From an uncultured Acidimicrobiales bacterium (lineage in GTDB: Bacteria; Actinomycetota; Acidimicrobiia; Acidimicrobiales; CATQHL01), in the NCBI GenBank assembly GCA_958295925.1, contig CATQHL010000001.1, forward strand, positions 1,933,753 through 1,997,752: a DNA stretch of 64,000 nucleotides, given 5' to 3'. The translations under genes and the position numbers were made by a program. Positions 51,969-61,148 of the stretch are shown here, one piece after another. Each line of letters begins with the position of its first letter. Position 1 is the first letter of the stretch. Under the pieces are notes generated by a model. It did no database searches, was not told where the DNA came from, and worked only from the letters and a program-made list of their open reading frames with translations.

Positions 51969-51984
51969 GCCCCAATCGGGGTTC
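51967..51984 (+). terminator. Hairpin after moaA
   Basis: GAGCCCC / GGGGTTC, a 7-bp stem including one G-T pair, with a 4-nt loop, overlapping the moaA stop. No T-run. It may attenuate or process the moaA-moaC message. Confidence 0.35.
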
Positions 51985-52023
51985 CGCCGTTGACCTCAGA
52001 TCTCGGCATGGGCGTTCAGCGTC

Positions 52024-52515
52024 GTGTCAAGCAGCGAATTCACGCATAGCGAATTCACGCACCTGGACGGCTCCGGCCGGGCTCGCATGGTGGACGTCTC
52101 CGCCAAACAGCCCACGCTTCGTCGCGCCACTGCGCGGGCCAGGATTGCGATGAGCGAAGACACCGCCGCTGCTGTGGCGGAGGGCAGCACCCGCAAAGGA
52201 GACGTGCTCGCAGTGGCGCGGGTGGCGGGTATAAGCGCTGCCAAGCGCACCTCCGAGCTGATTCCACTTTGCCACCACGTGACCCTGAGTTCGGTATCGG
52301 TGAGCTTTCGGCTCGCAGCCGATCACGTGGTGGTTGAGGCGACGGCGGAGACGGTGGACCGGACCGGCGTGGAGATGGAGGCCCTAACCGCCTGCGCCGC
52401 GTCGGCGCTGACCATCTATGACATGTGCAAGTCGTTGGATCGTTCAATGGTTATCGGCGAACTCTGTCTATGGGAGAAGACCGGCGGGCGATCCGGGACG
52501 TACGAGCGCGGTTAG
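52024..52515 (+). CDS. moaC: Cyclic pyranopterin monophosphate synthase
   Basis: Acts after MoaA; 163 aa. RMVDVSAKQPTLRRATA, GDVLAVARVAGISAAKRTSELIPLCHH, and GVEMEALTACAASALTIYDMCKS cover the family including the catalytic lysine and the LCHH motif. The start is GTG 52024. The N-terminus reads SEFTHSEFTH because a 15-bp unit AGCGAATTCACGCA(T/C) is repeated at 52033 and 52048. Confidence 0.95.
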   Translation: MSSSEFTHSEFTHLDGSGRARMVDVSAKQPTLRRATARARIAMSEDTAAAVAEGSTRKGDVLAVARVAGISAAKRTSELIPLCHHVTLSSVSVSFRLAADHVVVEATAETVDRTGVEMEALTACAASALTIYDMCKSLDRSMVIGELCLWEKTGGRSGTYERG

Positions 52516-52665
52516 ACCGGCGCGCAATCGTCAACTATGTGCGCTTGTTGTGGATAATTCAGCTTCCAAGTTGAGCTGATTGTTGATTGTCCAGGAATTC
52601 CACCATCCGGCAGGCTGTGGATGCTGTAATGGATCGCAAGGAACAAACCTGCCAAGTGAGGTGCC

Positions 52666-53235
52666 TTGCCAGCTCTTACCTTCATTGTCATCATTGCCTT
52701 ATGGCTTGCGGCTCTTGCGCCGAGCCTGCATAGAAGGGTGTCGCGGCGACGGAGCGCTCTGGGTGGGGCGAATGTTGGGGCGTTGATGTCAGCCAAGGTA
52801 ATCCCAATGCCAGGGTTGGGCAGCCGTTTTTACGGTGACGACGGCCTGCTGGTTGGCATGGACACATCGCTGGCACTGCAGCGGGAATGGTCGCGCCGTC
52901 GAAGGCGAAAAGTGGTCGTCTCCCTCAGCGTGCTTGTGGCAGCCTCCCTGCCGGTCGCCATTTTTATCCCGATTTTCTGGGCTCTTCTGATGCACGTCAT
53001 CGCTGATGTAATGCTGGCGACATACGTGGTATTGCTGGTTAGGCGGAAGCGCCGAACCAGCCGGCAGGTAAGCGTGACCGCCGTTCGGGTTCCTTCACGG
53101 ATTGTTCAGCCGGAACGGACTCGGCTGGCGGTGGCTGCGGGAGGAAGCAGTCACCCCGAACAACTACGAACCTGGGAGCATCAACGAGCGAGGGAGCGGG
53201 TTCGCCTGGCAGCCTGGGCAGGCGAAAGGGTGTAG
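52666..53235 (+). CDS. Membrane protein of unknown function
   Basis: A 189-aa protein from TTG 52666 (TGAGGT just upstream). One hydrophobic segment at the N-terminus (LTFIVIIALWLAALAPSL) precedes basic residues (HRRVSRRRSA); two adjacent segments around residues 85-125 (VVVSLSVLVAASLPVAIFIPIFWALL and VIADVMLATYVVLLV) form a hairpin. The C-terminal 60 residues are soluble and Arg-rich. The layout resembles small actinobacterial membrane proteins often found with cell-division or housekeeping genes. I cannot assign a function. Confidence 0.65.
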   Translation: MPALTFIVIIALWLAALAPSLHRRVSRRRSALGGANVGALMSAKVIPMPGLGSRFYGDDGLLVGMDTSLALQREWSRRRRRKVVVSLSVLVAASLPVAIFIPIFWALLMHVIADVMLATYVVLLVRRKRRTSRQVSVTAVRVPSRIVQPERTRLAVAAGGSSHPEQLRTWEHQRARERVRLAAWAGERV

Positions 53236-53306
53236 CCCGGAAATCCTTCCGATTACCACAACCCGAATAACCTCCCCCCGGGAATTGCGGTACGATGCTG
53301 CTGCGC

Positions 53307-53380
53307 GGGGGTGTAGCTCAGTCGGCTAGAGCGCTTCGTTCGCAACGAAGAGGTCGGCGGTTCGAGTCCGCTCACCTCCA
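53307..53380 (+). tRNA. tRNA-Ala (anticodon CGC)
   Basis: A complete cloverleaf of 74 nt: acceptor GGGGGTG paired with CACCTCC, D-arm GCTC…GAGC, anticodon stem CTTCG/CGAAG with loop TTCGCAA, T-arm with GTTCGAGTC. The anticodon CGC reads GCG. A G3-U70 wobble pair, the alanine identity element, is present. CCA is not encoded. TACGAT at 53291-53296 is a plausible -10. Confidence 0.95.
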
Positions 53381-53422
53381 CAGCCATTCCGCAGCGTCGC
53401 CTTCGATTGTGCGGGATTCCCT

Positions 53423-54388
53423 TCAGCCGCCAGCCTGGTAATGCCGGTGGCTGGTGCTGATCTTTCGCACCGTGCCCGACTTTGAGCGCATCACCAGCGA
53501 CTGCGTGGTGGCGCCCCAGGTGTGGAACCGGACGCCGTCAAGCAGGTCGCCGTTCGTGACGCCAGTGGCAGCAAAAAAGCAGTTGTCTCCAGCCACGAGG
53601 TCTTCGTTTCCGAGCACGGCGTCCAAGTCGTAGCCTGCAGCCTCAGCAGCCTCCTGCTCTTTCTTGTTGCGAGGCCAGAGTTTTCCCTGGATCTCGCCGC
53701 CCAGGCACTTCAGGGCAGCCGCCGCTATCACCCCCTCAGGCGTGCCGCCTATGCCGAAGAGGATGTCCGAGCCCGACTCCGGCCAGGCAGTCGATATCGC
53801 CCCGGCCACGTCGCCGTCGGGGATGAGCTGCACACTTGCCCCGGCCGATCTGATTTCCCCGATGAGGTCGTTGTGCCGGTCTCGCAGCAGAACCACCGCT
53901 GTCAGCTCCGACACCTTCCTGCCTTTGGCCTTGGCAACCTGGTGCAGGTTCTCGGTGGGGGAGGCTTCGATGTCAATCGCACCGACGCAGTCGGGCCCTA
54001 CGGCTATCTTGCTCATGTATACGCAGCCGCCGGGGTCGAACATCGTCCCTCGGGCTGATGCAGCGATCACCGAAAGGGCGTTTCCGCGTCCCAGCGACGC
54101 CAGCGTTGTTCCGTCTACGGGATCTACGGCCACGTCGCATAGCGGGAAGGAGCCGTCGCCCACCCGTTCACCGTTGAAAAGCATCGGCGCCTGGTCTTTC
54201 TCACCCTCCCCGATCACCACCGTCCCGTCCATTCTTGTTGTTTCAAGGGTGGAGCGCATGGCGTCAACGGCGGCCTTGTCCACGTTGACCTTGTCGCCCC
54301 TGCCCGTCCAGGGGGCCGCTCCGATGGCGGCAGCCTCGGTGACGCGCACCAACTCCAGCGTCAAACTGCGATCTGGTTGCTCCTTCAC
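53423..54388 (-). CDS. glpX: Fructose-1,6-bisphosphatase class II
   Basis: Gluconeogenic enzyme of about 321 aa. Motifs: VTEAAAIGAAPWTGRGDK, VVIGEGEKDQAPMLFNGE, VAVDPVDGTT (metal site) and GIGGTPEGVIAAAALKCLGG. GTG 54388 or TTG 54409 may be the start; neither has a clear Shine-Dalgarno sequence. It lies between tRNA-Ala and a divergent zinc-ribbon gene. Confidence 0.95.
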   Translation of the reverse strand: MKEQPDRSLTLELVRVTEAAAIGAAPWTGRGDKVNVDKAAVDAMRSTLETTRMDGTVVIGEGEKDQAPMLFNGERVGDGSFPLCDVAVDPVDGTTLASLGRGNALSVIAASARGTMFDPGGCVYMSKIAVGPDCVGAIDIEASPTENLHQVAKAKGRKVSELTAVVLLRDRHNDLIGEIRSAGASVQLIPDGDVAGAISTAWPESGSDILFGIGGTPEGVIAAAALKCLGGEIQGKLWPRNKKEQEAAEAAGYDLDAVLGNEDLVAGDNCFFAATGVTNGDLLDGVRFHTWGATTQSLVMRSKSGTVRKISTSHRHYQAGG

Positions 54389-54515
54389 GCCGTCAACACT
54401 AACCAGCAAGGGCGGGGTGGTTCTGTCTCAAAGGGCGGCGTTTGGAATAATCTGCCTAGCTAGCCGGATGAATTGAATCGGCGTCCCGCCAACTAGTCGA
54501 AAAGAGAAGCAAAGA

Positions 54516-55349
54516 ATGGTATTCGGCAAATCCCATCAGAGTTCCACCGCAGATGAGGTCTGGTGTTTTCAGTGCGGAGCCGGATACGCGGCGGCCGTGG
54601 CGGAGTGCCCCGAGTGCGGTGTTGCCACTGTCAATAAGCCACCCGCCGATCCTTCGCAGGTTGGAGACCCTGAGTTTGGGCAGATTGAATACGACTTCCA
54701 CTCCTACTCTGCCGAGTTTCGCTCAACCCTCGAGGGATTCCTGCTGCGCGCCGAGATTCATCACGCCTGGCACGGGGCAACCCTCATCGTGGGCGAGCGG
54801 GACGAAGGGAGAGTTGACGAGCTCGTTGCCGACGTGGAAGGCTCGCTGCGACCTGCTCTGGCCGAAGGCACCGAGTCGGTGGCCTACGAAATCAGCGGCT
54901 GGAACGACGAGCAGATAGGCAGGCTCACCGATGCCCTGGAAAGCGCCAAGATCTCGTACGGGTTCGACGCCGACGGCGACCTGGAGGTAGCTGCCGGCGA
55001 CGAGGATCGGGTGGAAGCCCTGCTTGACGAGATGGAGGAGACGGGCGACTCCCTTGAGTTCGGCCCGGGGCTCGACGGGGTTGACCCCCACGACGTGCTA
55101 TCAAGGCTGTTCGCGGCCTCCGACCGCCTAGCTCGCAACCCGCGCGACAGGAGAGGGCTCAAAGACCTGGGACGGTACGGGGAGGATATTTTCATGCTGG
55201 CGCTTCCTTTCGGGTTCGAGGCGAGCGCGTGGCGCCTCCTGCTCGATCAGGCGGGCAACCTCGCCGGGGCCGTGGCGGGCGAGGCCACCGGGGATGAGAT
55301 ATCCCGCATCGCAGATGAAATGCGGAAAGCGTTTCGGCAATACGTCTGA
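54516..55349 (+). CDS. Zinc-ribbon protein of unknown function
   Basis: A 277-aa soluble acidic protein. The N-terminus carries CFQCGAG and CPECGVA, two CxxC pairs forming a zinc ribbon. Two repeats of a DUF2007-like unit may follow (RSTLEGFLLRAEIHHAWHG…, and EQIGRLTDALESAKISYGFDADG…), each pairing a helix with strand-rich sequence and ending in a VDELV or VEALLDEME helix. The C-terminal third is helical. Probably an adaptor or regulator; no neighbour hints. Confidence 0.65.
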   Translation: MVFGKSHQSSTADEVWCFQCGAGYAAAVAECPECGVATVNKPPADPSQVGDPEFGQIEYDFHSYSAEFRSTLEGFLLRAEIHHAWHGATLIVGERDEGRVDELVADVEGSLRPALAEGTESVAYEISGWNDEQIGRLTDALESAKISYGFDADGDLEVAAGDEDRVEALLDEMEETGDSLEFGPGLDGVDPHDVLSRLFAASDRLARNPRDRRGLKDLGRYGEDIFMLALPFGFEASAWRLLLDQAGNLAGAVAGEATGDEISRIADEMRKAFRQYV

Positions 55350-55481
55350 AGGGGTTGCGAGCAGGCGAGAGGATACCCCTCATCGGTTTTGCGGGCGTGA
55401 TTTTTAGGTGTTTGGCGGTTGTGAGCCGATGGCGGGCGTCGTCTGATAATCGTTGGCCACCTCGCCGATAGGTAGGGGAAC

Positions 55482-56198
55482 TTGGACGGAACCGACCTGG
55501 CAAAGCTGGAGGTCTACCACTCCCGGCCGGTGGCCCCCACGCGGCGAGTGGCTCTGGGCAGCTGCCGGTTGCCGATGGAAGCCCCAAATCAGGCCGGGGC
55601 GCTGCTGCTAGGAGCGGTGGTGGGGACGTACGTCCAGCGATGCGCCTCGGAACTGCGGGTGGACCTTGAGATTCTCATCGGCGAGGTCGGACGTGCTCAG
55701 CGCATCCGCCAACCTCGCCTGCGCCACAGGTTTCAGGAGGATCTCATCGGTCTCACCCGCAGCACGCACTGGCTCCGGCTTACCGACGGGGGCCCGAGGC
55801 TGGATTCGGTGGATCGGGGAGGCACCCCCGAGCAGCACATATTGGGGGCCGTCTATGCCGCCGGTGCGCGCCCTTCTGCTATCAGGGCGGTCAGTTGCGC
55901 CCTTGCCTTTACCGGCGGAGGCGGCGAGGAGATGCTGGACTTTATCCGCCGGTCGCTTCGAGGCGGCCTGGGCAGCCCGGGCGGCGATGGCTGCGAGATG
56001 AAGTCCGCTGCCAACCTCTGGGCGCTGGAGGTCTTGGGCTTCCACCCCCAATTGGGCATCGCCCCCCGGCACGTGGACGTTCAACGCAGTTTCCGTCGGC
56101 TCGTGGCGTCGGCGCACCCCGACAGCGGCGGGGAAGGCAGTGAAGCCGCCGCCCGCATCAGCGACCTCATGGAAGCCCGCCGCATTCTGCTCCGATAG
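55482..56198 (+). CDS. Protein with C-terminal J-domain-like segment
   Basis: A 238-aa protein from TTG 55482, preceded by AGGGGAAC. The N-terminal part is unrecognised. The last 65 residues read WALEVLGFHPQLGIAPRHV, then FRRLVASAHPDSGG and RISDLMEARRILL: a J-domain pattern with the HPD tripeptide between two helices. A J-domain at the C-terminus without Gly/Phe or zinc region suggests a specialised DnaK co-chaperone (inference). Confidence 0.65.
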   Translation: MDGTDLAKLEVYHSRPVAPTRRVALGSCRLPMEAPNQAGALLLGAVVGTYVQRCASELRVDLEILIGEVGRAQRIRQPRLRHRFQEDLIGLTRSTHWLRLTDGGPRLDSVDRGGTPEQHILGAVYAAGARPSAIRAVSCALAFTGGGGEEMLDFIRRSLRGGLGSPGGDGCEMKSAANLWALEVLGFHPQLGIAPRHVDVQRSFRRLVASAHPDSGGEGSEAAARISDLMEARRILLR

Positions 56199-56218
56199 GG
56201 CTTCGCTAGCTGGGGGTA

Positions 56219-56824
56219 ATGAACGCCGGGGGGTTGTTGCTGTTCCCTGGGGCCGGCGGAGACGCCTCCCATCACGTTTTTGCGGCTCTGCGGGAGGGAC
56301 TGGCCCCGCTGCCCACGAGAAGCGTGGACTATCCGCATCGACAGGCGGGACGAAGGGGCCCGCCTGGGCGTGCGGAGAGGCTGGTCCCGTTCGTGATCGA
56401 ACAGGCCGAGGTTATGAGCGTCGAGATGGGCATCGCCCCTGAACGGCTCGTGCTGGGCGGGCGCTCCTTTGGCGGGAGGCTCTGTTCAATCGCCGTGGCG
56501 CAGGGGCTGGAGGCGGGTGGCCTGCTGCTGCTGAGCTACCCGCTGCATCGGCCCGGGCGACCGGGGAATCTGCGCGTCGATCACTTCCCCCTCCTCGAGG
56601 TGCCGTGCCTGTTCGTGTCGGGAGACAGAGACCCGTTCGGCAGTCCCCAGGAGTTTGCCTCGGAAACCTCCGTCATCTCAGGCGAGGTGAGCGCAGCCTG
56701 GCTGCCGGGCGCCGGTCACGACCCAAGGGAGGACAAGGACCCTCAGATTGTGGCCGCCGTGCGTGGTTGGCTCATGCCTGCTGCGGGGCAGGGGGGAGGT
56801 CGCCCGGGCTGTCTTCGGGGTTGA
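56219..56824 (+). CDS. Alpha/beta-hydrolase of KANL3/TEX30 type
   Basis: A 201-aa hydrolase fold protein. LLLFPGAGGDASHHVF holds the oxyanion hole, GGRSFGGRL the nucleophile Ser elbow, SGDRDPFG the acid and LPGAGHDPRED the His. It lacks a lid domain. Substrate unknown; relatives resemble dienelactone hydrolases. Its 3' end overlaps the convergent MFS gene by about 50 bp. Confidence 0.82.
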   Translation: MNAGGLLLFPGAGGDASHHVFAALREGLAPLPTRSVDYPHRQAGRRGPPGRAERLVPFVIEQAEVMSVEMGIAPERLVLGGRSFGGRLCSIAVAQGLEAGGLLLLSYPLHRPGRPGNLRVDHFPLLEVPCLFVSGDRDPFGSPQEFASETSVISGEVSAAWLPGAGHDPREDKDPQIVAAVRGWLMPAAGQGGGRPGCLRG

Positions 56825-58463
56825 GGGCTTCGAGTTCCTTTTTGGCGGTCTCGGGGTAGAAGGCAAGAACGAGCACGGCCACCGCCACAGGCGCGATGGA
56901 CAGCAGGCCGAACACCTGGCCGAACCCTCCGAGCGGAACCGTCAGGTTGCCAACGATCTGCAGGCCCACGACCGATCCCGCAACTCCCAAGAGGTTCAGT
57001 TCGCCGTTGGAGCGCGCCCGCAGGCCGGTGCTGAAAAGCTCGCTGCCGTAGGTGCCCAACACCGGCACCAGCGCACCTGCAGCGAGCCCGGCCAGCACTC
57101 CCCAGAGCCACATGGGCCAGCCGGTCTGGATGAATCGCATGGTCACGCAGACAGGGCTCGCCAGCAGGCAGACGACGGCGATCACCCGCCTGCCCCTCAG
57201 GTCGGAGAGCTTTCCGGCGGCCAGCATTCCCAGGCCGGCCGGTGCGTAGGTTGCGAGCTGGTAGACGGTGATGTCACTGGCGGAAAAGAGCCTCTCCTCC
57301 CTGAGGAACTCGTTCAGGAACTGCGAAGCAGGGGCGGCGAAACACGCCGAGAGAAGCGAGCTTGCCCCCAGCAGCACTAGACGCCTTCGTCGCCGGGGGC
57401 TGGCGTCGTTGGCGCTAAAGGCGTCGCCCGCGCTGACGGCGACTTTCCCGTGAGAGCCCACCTCGGTTGCCTTGTCGGAGTCGTTGACGTCCTCGGCGAC
57501 GTCGTCGCCCAACCTGAGATACCGCCGAGTCTCCGGGAGGCGCTTGAAACTCCAGTAGACCACCAGCAGGCCCAGCGACGCAAGCAGATACAGGATGCGC
57601 CAGCCCCGCAGCCCAAGGTCGGCCAGAGGCAGTGCCCACAGCACCATCCCCGAGCCCAGGCCGGCGCCCATTCCCAGCACCGAGACCGCGTACCCCCGAA
57701 CCCCACGGGGCACTTCCTCGGCGGCCATCACCGCTATCAGCAGCAAGGATGCCGTGGCGAGGCCGCGAGCCACCGTCTGGGTGGTCCCGAACGACCAGAC
57801 CCCGACCGACGCAGCACCGGCCACCGCTGCCAGGCACGCCCCCCCGGCGCAGGCGATCAGAAGCGAACGCCTGCCTCGCCGGTCGGCCAGCCACACCGCC
57901 CCCAGCGCCAGGATCGATCCGAGCCTGACGGCGGAGAGCACGTTTCCCTGCATGGAGACCCGTTGGGTGTCCGCTCCGCCGACCAACTCGTCGGTGGCGA
58001 AGCTGATGGATTGGCTGAGCAGAGCCCCGACGTATCCGGCCACCACGGCAAGAAGACACAAGATCCCCAGACTGCCGGCGGAGCGGGGATCAAGGCGCTC
58101 GGCAGGCGCCCACCATGGCAGGCCGCCGCCGCCTCCCGCCCGTCGCAGCCTGCGACGAACCAGCGGGTTAAGCAGGGGGGCCCAGAACGGAATCGACAGC
58201 CGAAAGCGGATCTTCGTGTCCACCTTGTAGGCACCGTCCGAGATCTCGGTGTACTCCACCTCGCGTTGGTAGCTGGCGAAAGGCCCCTCGGCCACGGAGA
58301 AGACGGCAGTGCCGTGATTTGGTTGTTCGCCTGGAAACTCCTCGATCTCCACCTGGCGTTCGAGGAGGATGTCGTCGATGGGCTTCAGGTGGGCGTGGAG
58401 TTCAGATGATCCGCACTCCTGCGTGTAGGCCAGCCGATGTCCAATTCCCCAGGAGATGGGCAT
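56772..58463 (-). CDS. SRPBCC-like domain fused to an MFS transporter
   Basis: A 563-aa protein. Residues about 20-105 resemble part of a START/SRPBCC fold (VEIEEFPGEQPNHGTAVFSV, REVEYTEISDGAYKVDTKIRFRL). The rest is a 12-span major facilitator with WLADRRGRRSLLIA after the second segment and KLSDLRGRRVIAVV in the second half, plus a cytoplasmic loop rich in Asp/Ser. A lipid-binding-like domain on a transporter suggests a hydrophobic substrate (inference). ATG 58463 leaves 15 bp to murA on the other strand, so divergent promoters must overlap coding sequence or transcripts are leaderless. Confidence 0.78.
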   Translation of the reverse strand: MPISWGIGHRLAYTQECGSSELHAHLKPIDDILLERQVEIEEFPGEQPNHGTAVFSVAEGPFASYQREVEYTEISDGAYKVDTKIRFRLSIPFWAPLLNPLVRRRLRRAGGGGGLPWWAPAERLDPRSAGSLGILCLLAVVAGYVGALLSQSISFATDELVGGADTQRVSMQGNVLSAVRLGSILALGAVWLADRRGRRSLLIACAGGACLAAVAGAASVGVWSFGTTQTVARGLATASLLLIAVMAAEEVPRGVRGYAVSVLGMGAGLGSGMVLWALPLADLGLRGWRILYLLASLGLLVVYWSFKRLPETRRYLRLGDDVAEDVNDSDKATEVGSHGKVAVSAGDAFSANDASPRRRRRLVLLGASSLLSACFAAPASQFLNEFLREERLFSASDITVYQLATYAPAGLGMLAAGKLSDLRGRRVIAVVCLLASPVCVTMRFIQTGWPMWLWGVLAGLAAGALVPVLGTYGSELFSTGLRARSNGELNLLGVAGSVVGLQIVGNLTVPLGGFGQVFGLLSIAPVAVAVLVLAFYPETAKKELEALNPEDSPGDLPPAPQQA

Positions 58464-58478
58464 CCTAAAATCCTACTT

Positions 58479-59792
58479 ATGGGTAACGGAGAGCCTTTGA
58501 AGCATCAGGTCGCGGGGGAGAGGGTCATCCGTGTTCGACCCTCCCGTCCCCTCAGCGGGGAAGTGATAATAGGGGGCGCCAAGAACAGCGTGCTTAAGCT
58601 GCTGGCAGCCACCACGCTGTCGGAGGGCAGCTGCGTGATTCGGGGAGTTCCGCGCATTTCCGACGTCCACACCATGCTGGAGCTTCTCGAAGGGTTCGGC
58701 AGCAGGACCTCGTTCGCCAATGACGTAGTTGAGGTCGTCACACCCGAGACGCTGACTCCGCACGCCCCTTACGAGCTGGTTTCCAGCATGCGAGCCTCAT
58801 TTTCAGTGCTGGGGCCTCTCCTGGCCCGCTGCGGCGAGGCTGTGGTGGCCTTCCCGGGCGGCGACGACTTCGGCACCCGGCCCATCGACATGCACATAGA
58901 GGCCCTGCAGCGGATGGGGGCCGACATAGAGATCAGCCACGGCTACGTTCACGCCCGGGCTCCGGTGCTTAAGGGCGCGAGCGTCACCCTCGCCTGGCCG
59001 AGCGTGGGGGCCACCGAGAACATAATGATGGCGGCAACCCTCGCCAAGGGGGAGACCGTGATCGAGAACGCCGCCCGCGAGCCTGAGATCGTAGACCTGG
59101 CGGCGTTCCTGAACCGGATGGGGGCGCACGTGCTGGGCGCAGGCGGCCAGACAATCAGGGTGGAGGGCGTGAGCGGGCTTGTCCCGGTGGAGCACACCCC
59201 GATTCCAGATCGGGTTGAGACGGCGGTCTTCCTGGCCGCACTCGGGGCCGCCGGCGGGGAGATCACCCTGTCGGGTGCGCAGCCTTCGCACCTGAGGATG
59301 CTCTGCGACAAGCTGGGCGAGATGGACTTGCGGACCTCGACCACCCGCAACGGGTTGTGGGCGATGTCGCCGAACCGGCTGCGATCAACCGACATGGTGA
59401 CGCTTCCATACCCTGGCGTGGCCACCGACTACCAGCCGCTGCTGGTGGCCTTGCTCTCCTTGGCTGACGGAGTGGGGCTGGTTACCGAGAACGTGTTTCC
59501 CAACCGCTTCGGCTATGTGGGGGAGTTGCTGCGGATGGGGGCCGACATTCGGGTGGAGGGGAGATGCGCCATCGTTCGGGGCCGGGAGCGGCTCTCGGGG
59601 GCGACAGTGAGGGCCACCGACATCCGCGCCGGGGCGGCTCTGGTGGTGGCGGGACTGGGGGCCGAGGGGGAGACGCATGTGCGCGACACGCGCCACATTT
59701 TGCGAGGCTTCGACGGCCTTGTGGAGAAGTTGGCCGCCCTGGGCGCCGACGTGGCCTGGGCGGAGTGGAGTCAGCCCACGGTTGTCAGCTGA
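58479..59792 (+). CDS. murA: UDP-N-acetylglucosamine 1-carboxyvinyltransferase
   Basis: First committed step of peptidoglycan synthesis, 437 aa from ATG 58479. GGAKNSVLKLLAATTL, ATENIMMAATLAKG and FPGGDDFGTRPIDMH are the family motifs. In the last, Asp occupies the position of E. coli Cys115, as in mycobacterial MurA, predicting insensitivity to fosfomycin. TAAAAT 14 bp before the ATG could be a -10 for a nearly leaderless message. A longer frame begins at 58437. Confidence 0.95.
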   Translation: MGNGEPLKHQVAGERVIRVRPSRPLSGEVIIGGAKNSVLKLLAATTLSEGSCVIRGVPRISDVHTMLELLEGFGSRTSFANDVVEVVTPETLTPHAPYELVSSMRASFSVLGPLLARCGEAVVAFPGGDDFGTRPIDMHIEALQRMGADIEISHGYVHARAPVLKGASVTLAWPSVGATENIMMAATLAKGETVIENAAREPEIVDLAAFLNRMGAHVLGAGGQTIRVEGVSGLVPVEHTPIPDRVETAVFLAALGAAGGEITLSGAQPSHLRMLCDKLGEMDLRTSTTRNGLWAMSPNRLRSTDMVTLPYPGVATDYQPLLVALLSLADGVGLVTENVFPNRFGYVGELLRMGADIRVEGRCAIVRGRERLSGATVRATDIRAGAALVVAGLGAEGETHVRDTRHILRGFDGLVEKLAALGADVAWAEWSQPTVVS

Positions 59793-59974
59793 TCCGCCCG
59801 TCGGCAGAAGGACACCAGTTCATCCTTCTCAGACTGAACGGACTCGGCGACCTTCTCCTTGTTCATCTTCCGTTTGGCGACGGCAATGAGGCCGATGATG
59901 GCGACAATCGGGCCGACGATCATAAGGATCTCGTCCCAGCCGCCTTGATGAGCGAGCACTTGGGCCACAGACAT
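59771..59974 (-). CDS. Small single-span membrane protein
   Basis: A 67-aa protein: short N-terminus, hydrophobic span ILMIVGPIVAIIGLIAVAKRK, then a charged cytoplasmic tail with one Cys. ATG 59974 has GGAGGAG immediately upstream. It overlaps the murA 3' end by 22 bp on the opposite strand. No family recognised. Confidence 0.7.
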   Translation of the reverse strand: MSVAQVLAHQGGWDEILMIVGPIVAIIGLIAVAKRKMNKEKVAESVQSEKDELVSFCRRADQLTTVG

Positions 59975-60078
59975 TTCTCCTCCAAGCCTGCGAAGGTATT
60001 CAATGGCAGGATAGCAGCGACGGCGCGGCGCTGCCTAAGGGCAAGGCCCCACAGAGGCGCTTTGACGACGGCTGTAGC

Positions 60079-60999
60079 GTGGGTCGGGTGAGCCTCGCTT
60101 CTCCAGGCCAGGGGGTCTGCTACCGGCATCCCGACAGGCCCACCGGAGTGCGCTGCCAGCGCTGCGACCGGTATGTCTGCGTCGCTTGCCAGTCCATGGC
60201 CTCGGTGGGCTGTCACTGCCCGGAGTGCGTGGTGCGCAGTTTGTCGGGCCGCTCCTCGCTGCGTCAGCGAAGATCCCCCGGGCTTGGCCGGACGACGCGG
60301 GGGAAGCCCGTTCTCACCGGTGCGCTGGTGGTTTCCAACATCGTGCTCTTTTTGGTGAACCTGGTGGAGAGCGGTTCGATCTGGTCGGTTCAGGTGACGT
60401 GGAGGGACTTGAGCTACGGAATCGGGATCTGGGCGAAGGGTGCAACCTGGGGGCAGGCCATCGACGTGGGAGGCGAGTGGTGGAGGCTTGTTTCCGGCGC
60501 CTTCCTGCACGCAAACATCCTCCATGTGGGTTTCAACGTGTTGCTGCTATGGCTGCTTGGCCGAGAGCTGGAAGGTCTGATGGGGCCGTTCAGGTTCGGT
60601 CTGGTCTACTTCGCCGCTTTGATGGCAGGGGCGTTCGGAGCTGTCTTGCATTACCCCAACACCCCCACTGTGGGGGCTTCGGGCGGCGTCTTTGGGCTAA
60701 TGGGGGCGGCTATCGCCGTCCAGCGGGCCTCCGGGGGTCGTATCCGAGATTCCGGCATTCTCGGGCTGCTGATTTTGAACCTCATCACCACGTTCACCAT
60801 CTCAAACATCTCTATCGGGGGGCATATCGGCGGGCTCGTGGGCGGTGGTCTGGCCGCCTGGGTGATCTGTCGAGGTTCCCAGTTTGCGAGCCGTAGTTCG
60901 CTGGCTCTGCGGGCGATCTTCGTTGTGGCCCTCATAGTGGGGCTGGCGTTCGCCGGGCTGTGGGCGTCTTCCACTTGGATGGACCCTGTAATCGGGTAA
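60079..60999 (+). CDS. Rhomboid protease with N-terminal B-box-like zinc finger
   Basis: A 306-aa intramembrane serine protease. The N-terminus has CYRHPDRPTGVRCQRC, CVACQ and CHCPEC, a B-box-like metal-binding arrangement. Six membrane segments follow, with the active-site serine in GASGGVFGLMG and the histidine in SIGGHIGGLVGG. Zinc-finger rhomboids are typical of actinobacteria. GTG 60079 or GTG 60088 is the start. Confidence 0.92.
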   Translation: MGRVSLASPGQGVCYRHPDRPTGVRCQRCDRYVCVACQSMASVGCHCPECVVRSLSGRSSLRQRRSPGLGRTTRGKPVLTGALVVSNIVLFLVNLVESGSIWSVQVTWRDLSYGIGIWAKGATWGQAIDVGGEWWRLVSGAFLHANILHVGFNVLLLWLLGRELEGLMGPFRFGLVYFAALMAGAFGAVLHYPNTPTVGASGGVFGLMGAAIAVQRASGGRIRDSGILGLLILNLITTFTISNISIGGHIGGLVGGGLAAWVICRGSQFASRSSLALRAIFVVALIVGLAFAGLWASSTWMDPVIG

Positions 61000-61092
61000 A
61001 CATCGGGGTGCCCGGTGCTGTCCAGCGCGTTATCGGGTGAGATCCTGAGTCGTCGCACCCGAGGCGACAGCGAGTTGTTCAGTCAAGGCCCT

Positions 61093-61148
61093 AGTCGCTG
61101 CTCAATGCCCCAAGTCGCTGCTCCGGTCTCAGTCGCTGCTCCGGTCTC
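61093..61148. repeat. 18-bp repeat at the stop codon of the SRPBCC gene
   Basis: AGTCGCTGCTCCGGTCTC at 61113-61130 and 61131-61148, preceded by a 20-bp variant at 61093-61112. On the minus strand each copy brings a GACTGA, the real stop being TCA 61147-61149. Confidence 0.75.

Noticed and set aside
53307..53380. tRNA-Ala as an integration site
   Set aside because: I found no repeat of the tRNA 3' end, integrase or island boundary beside it.
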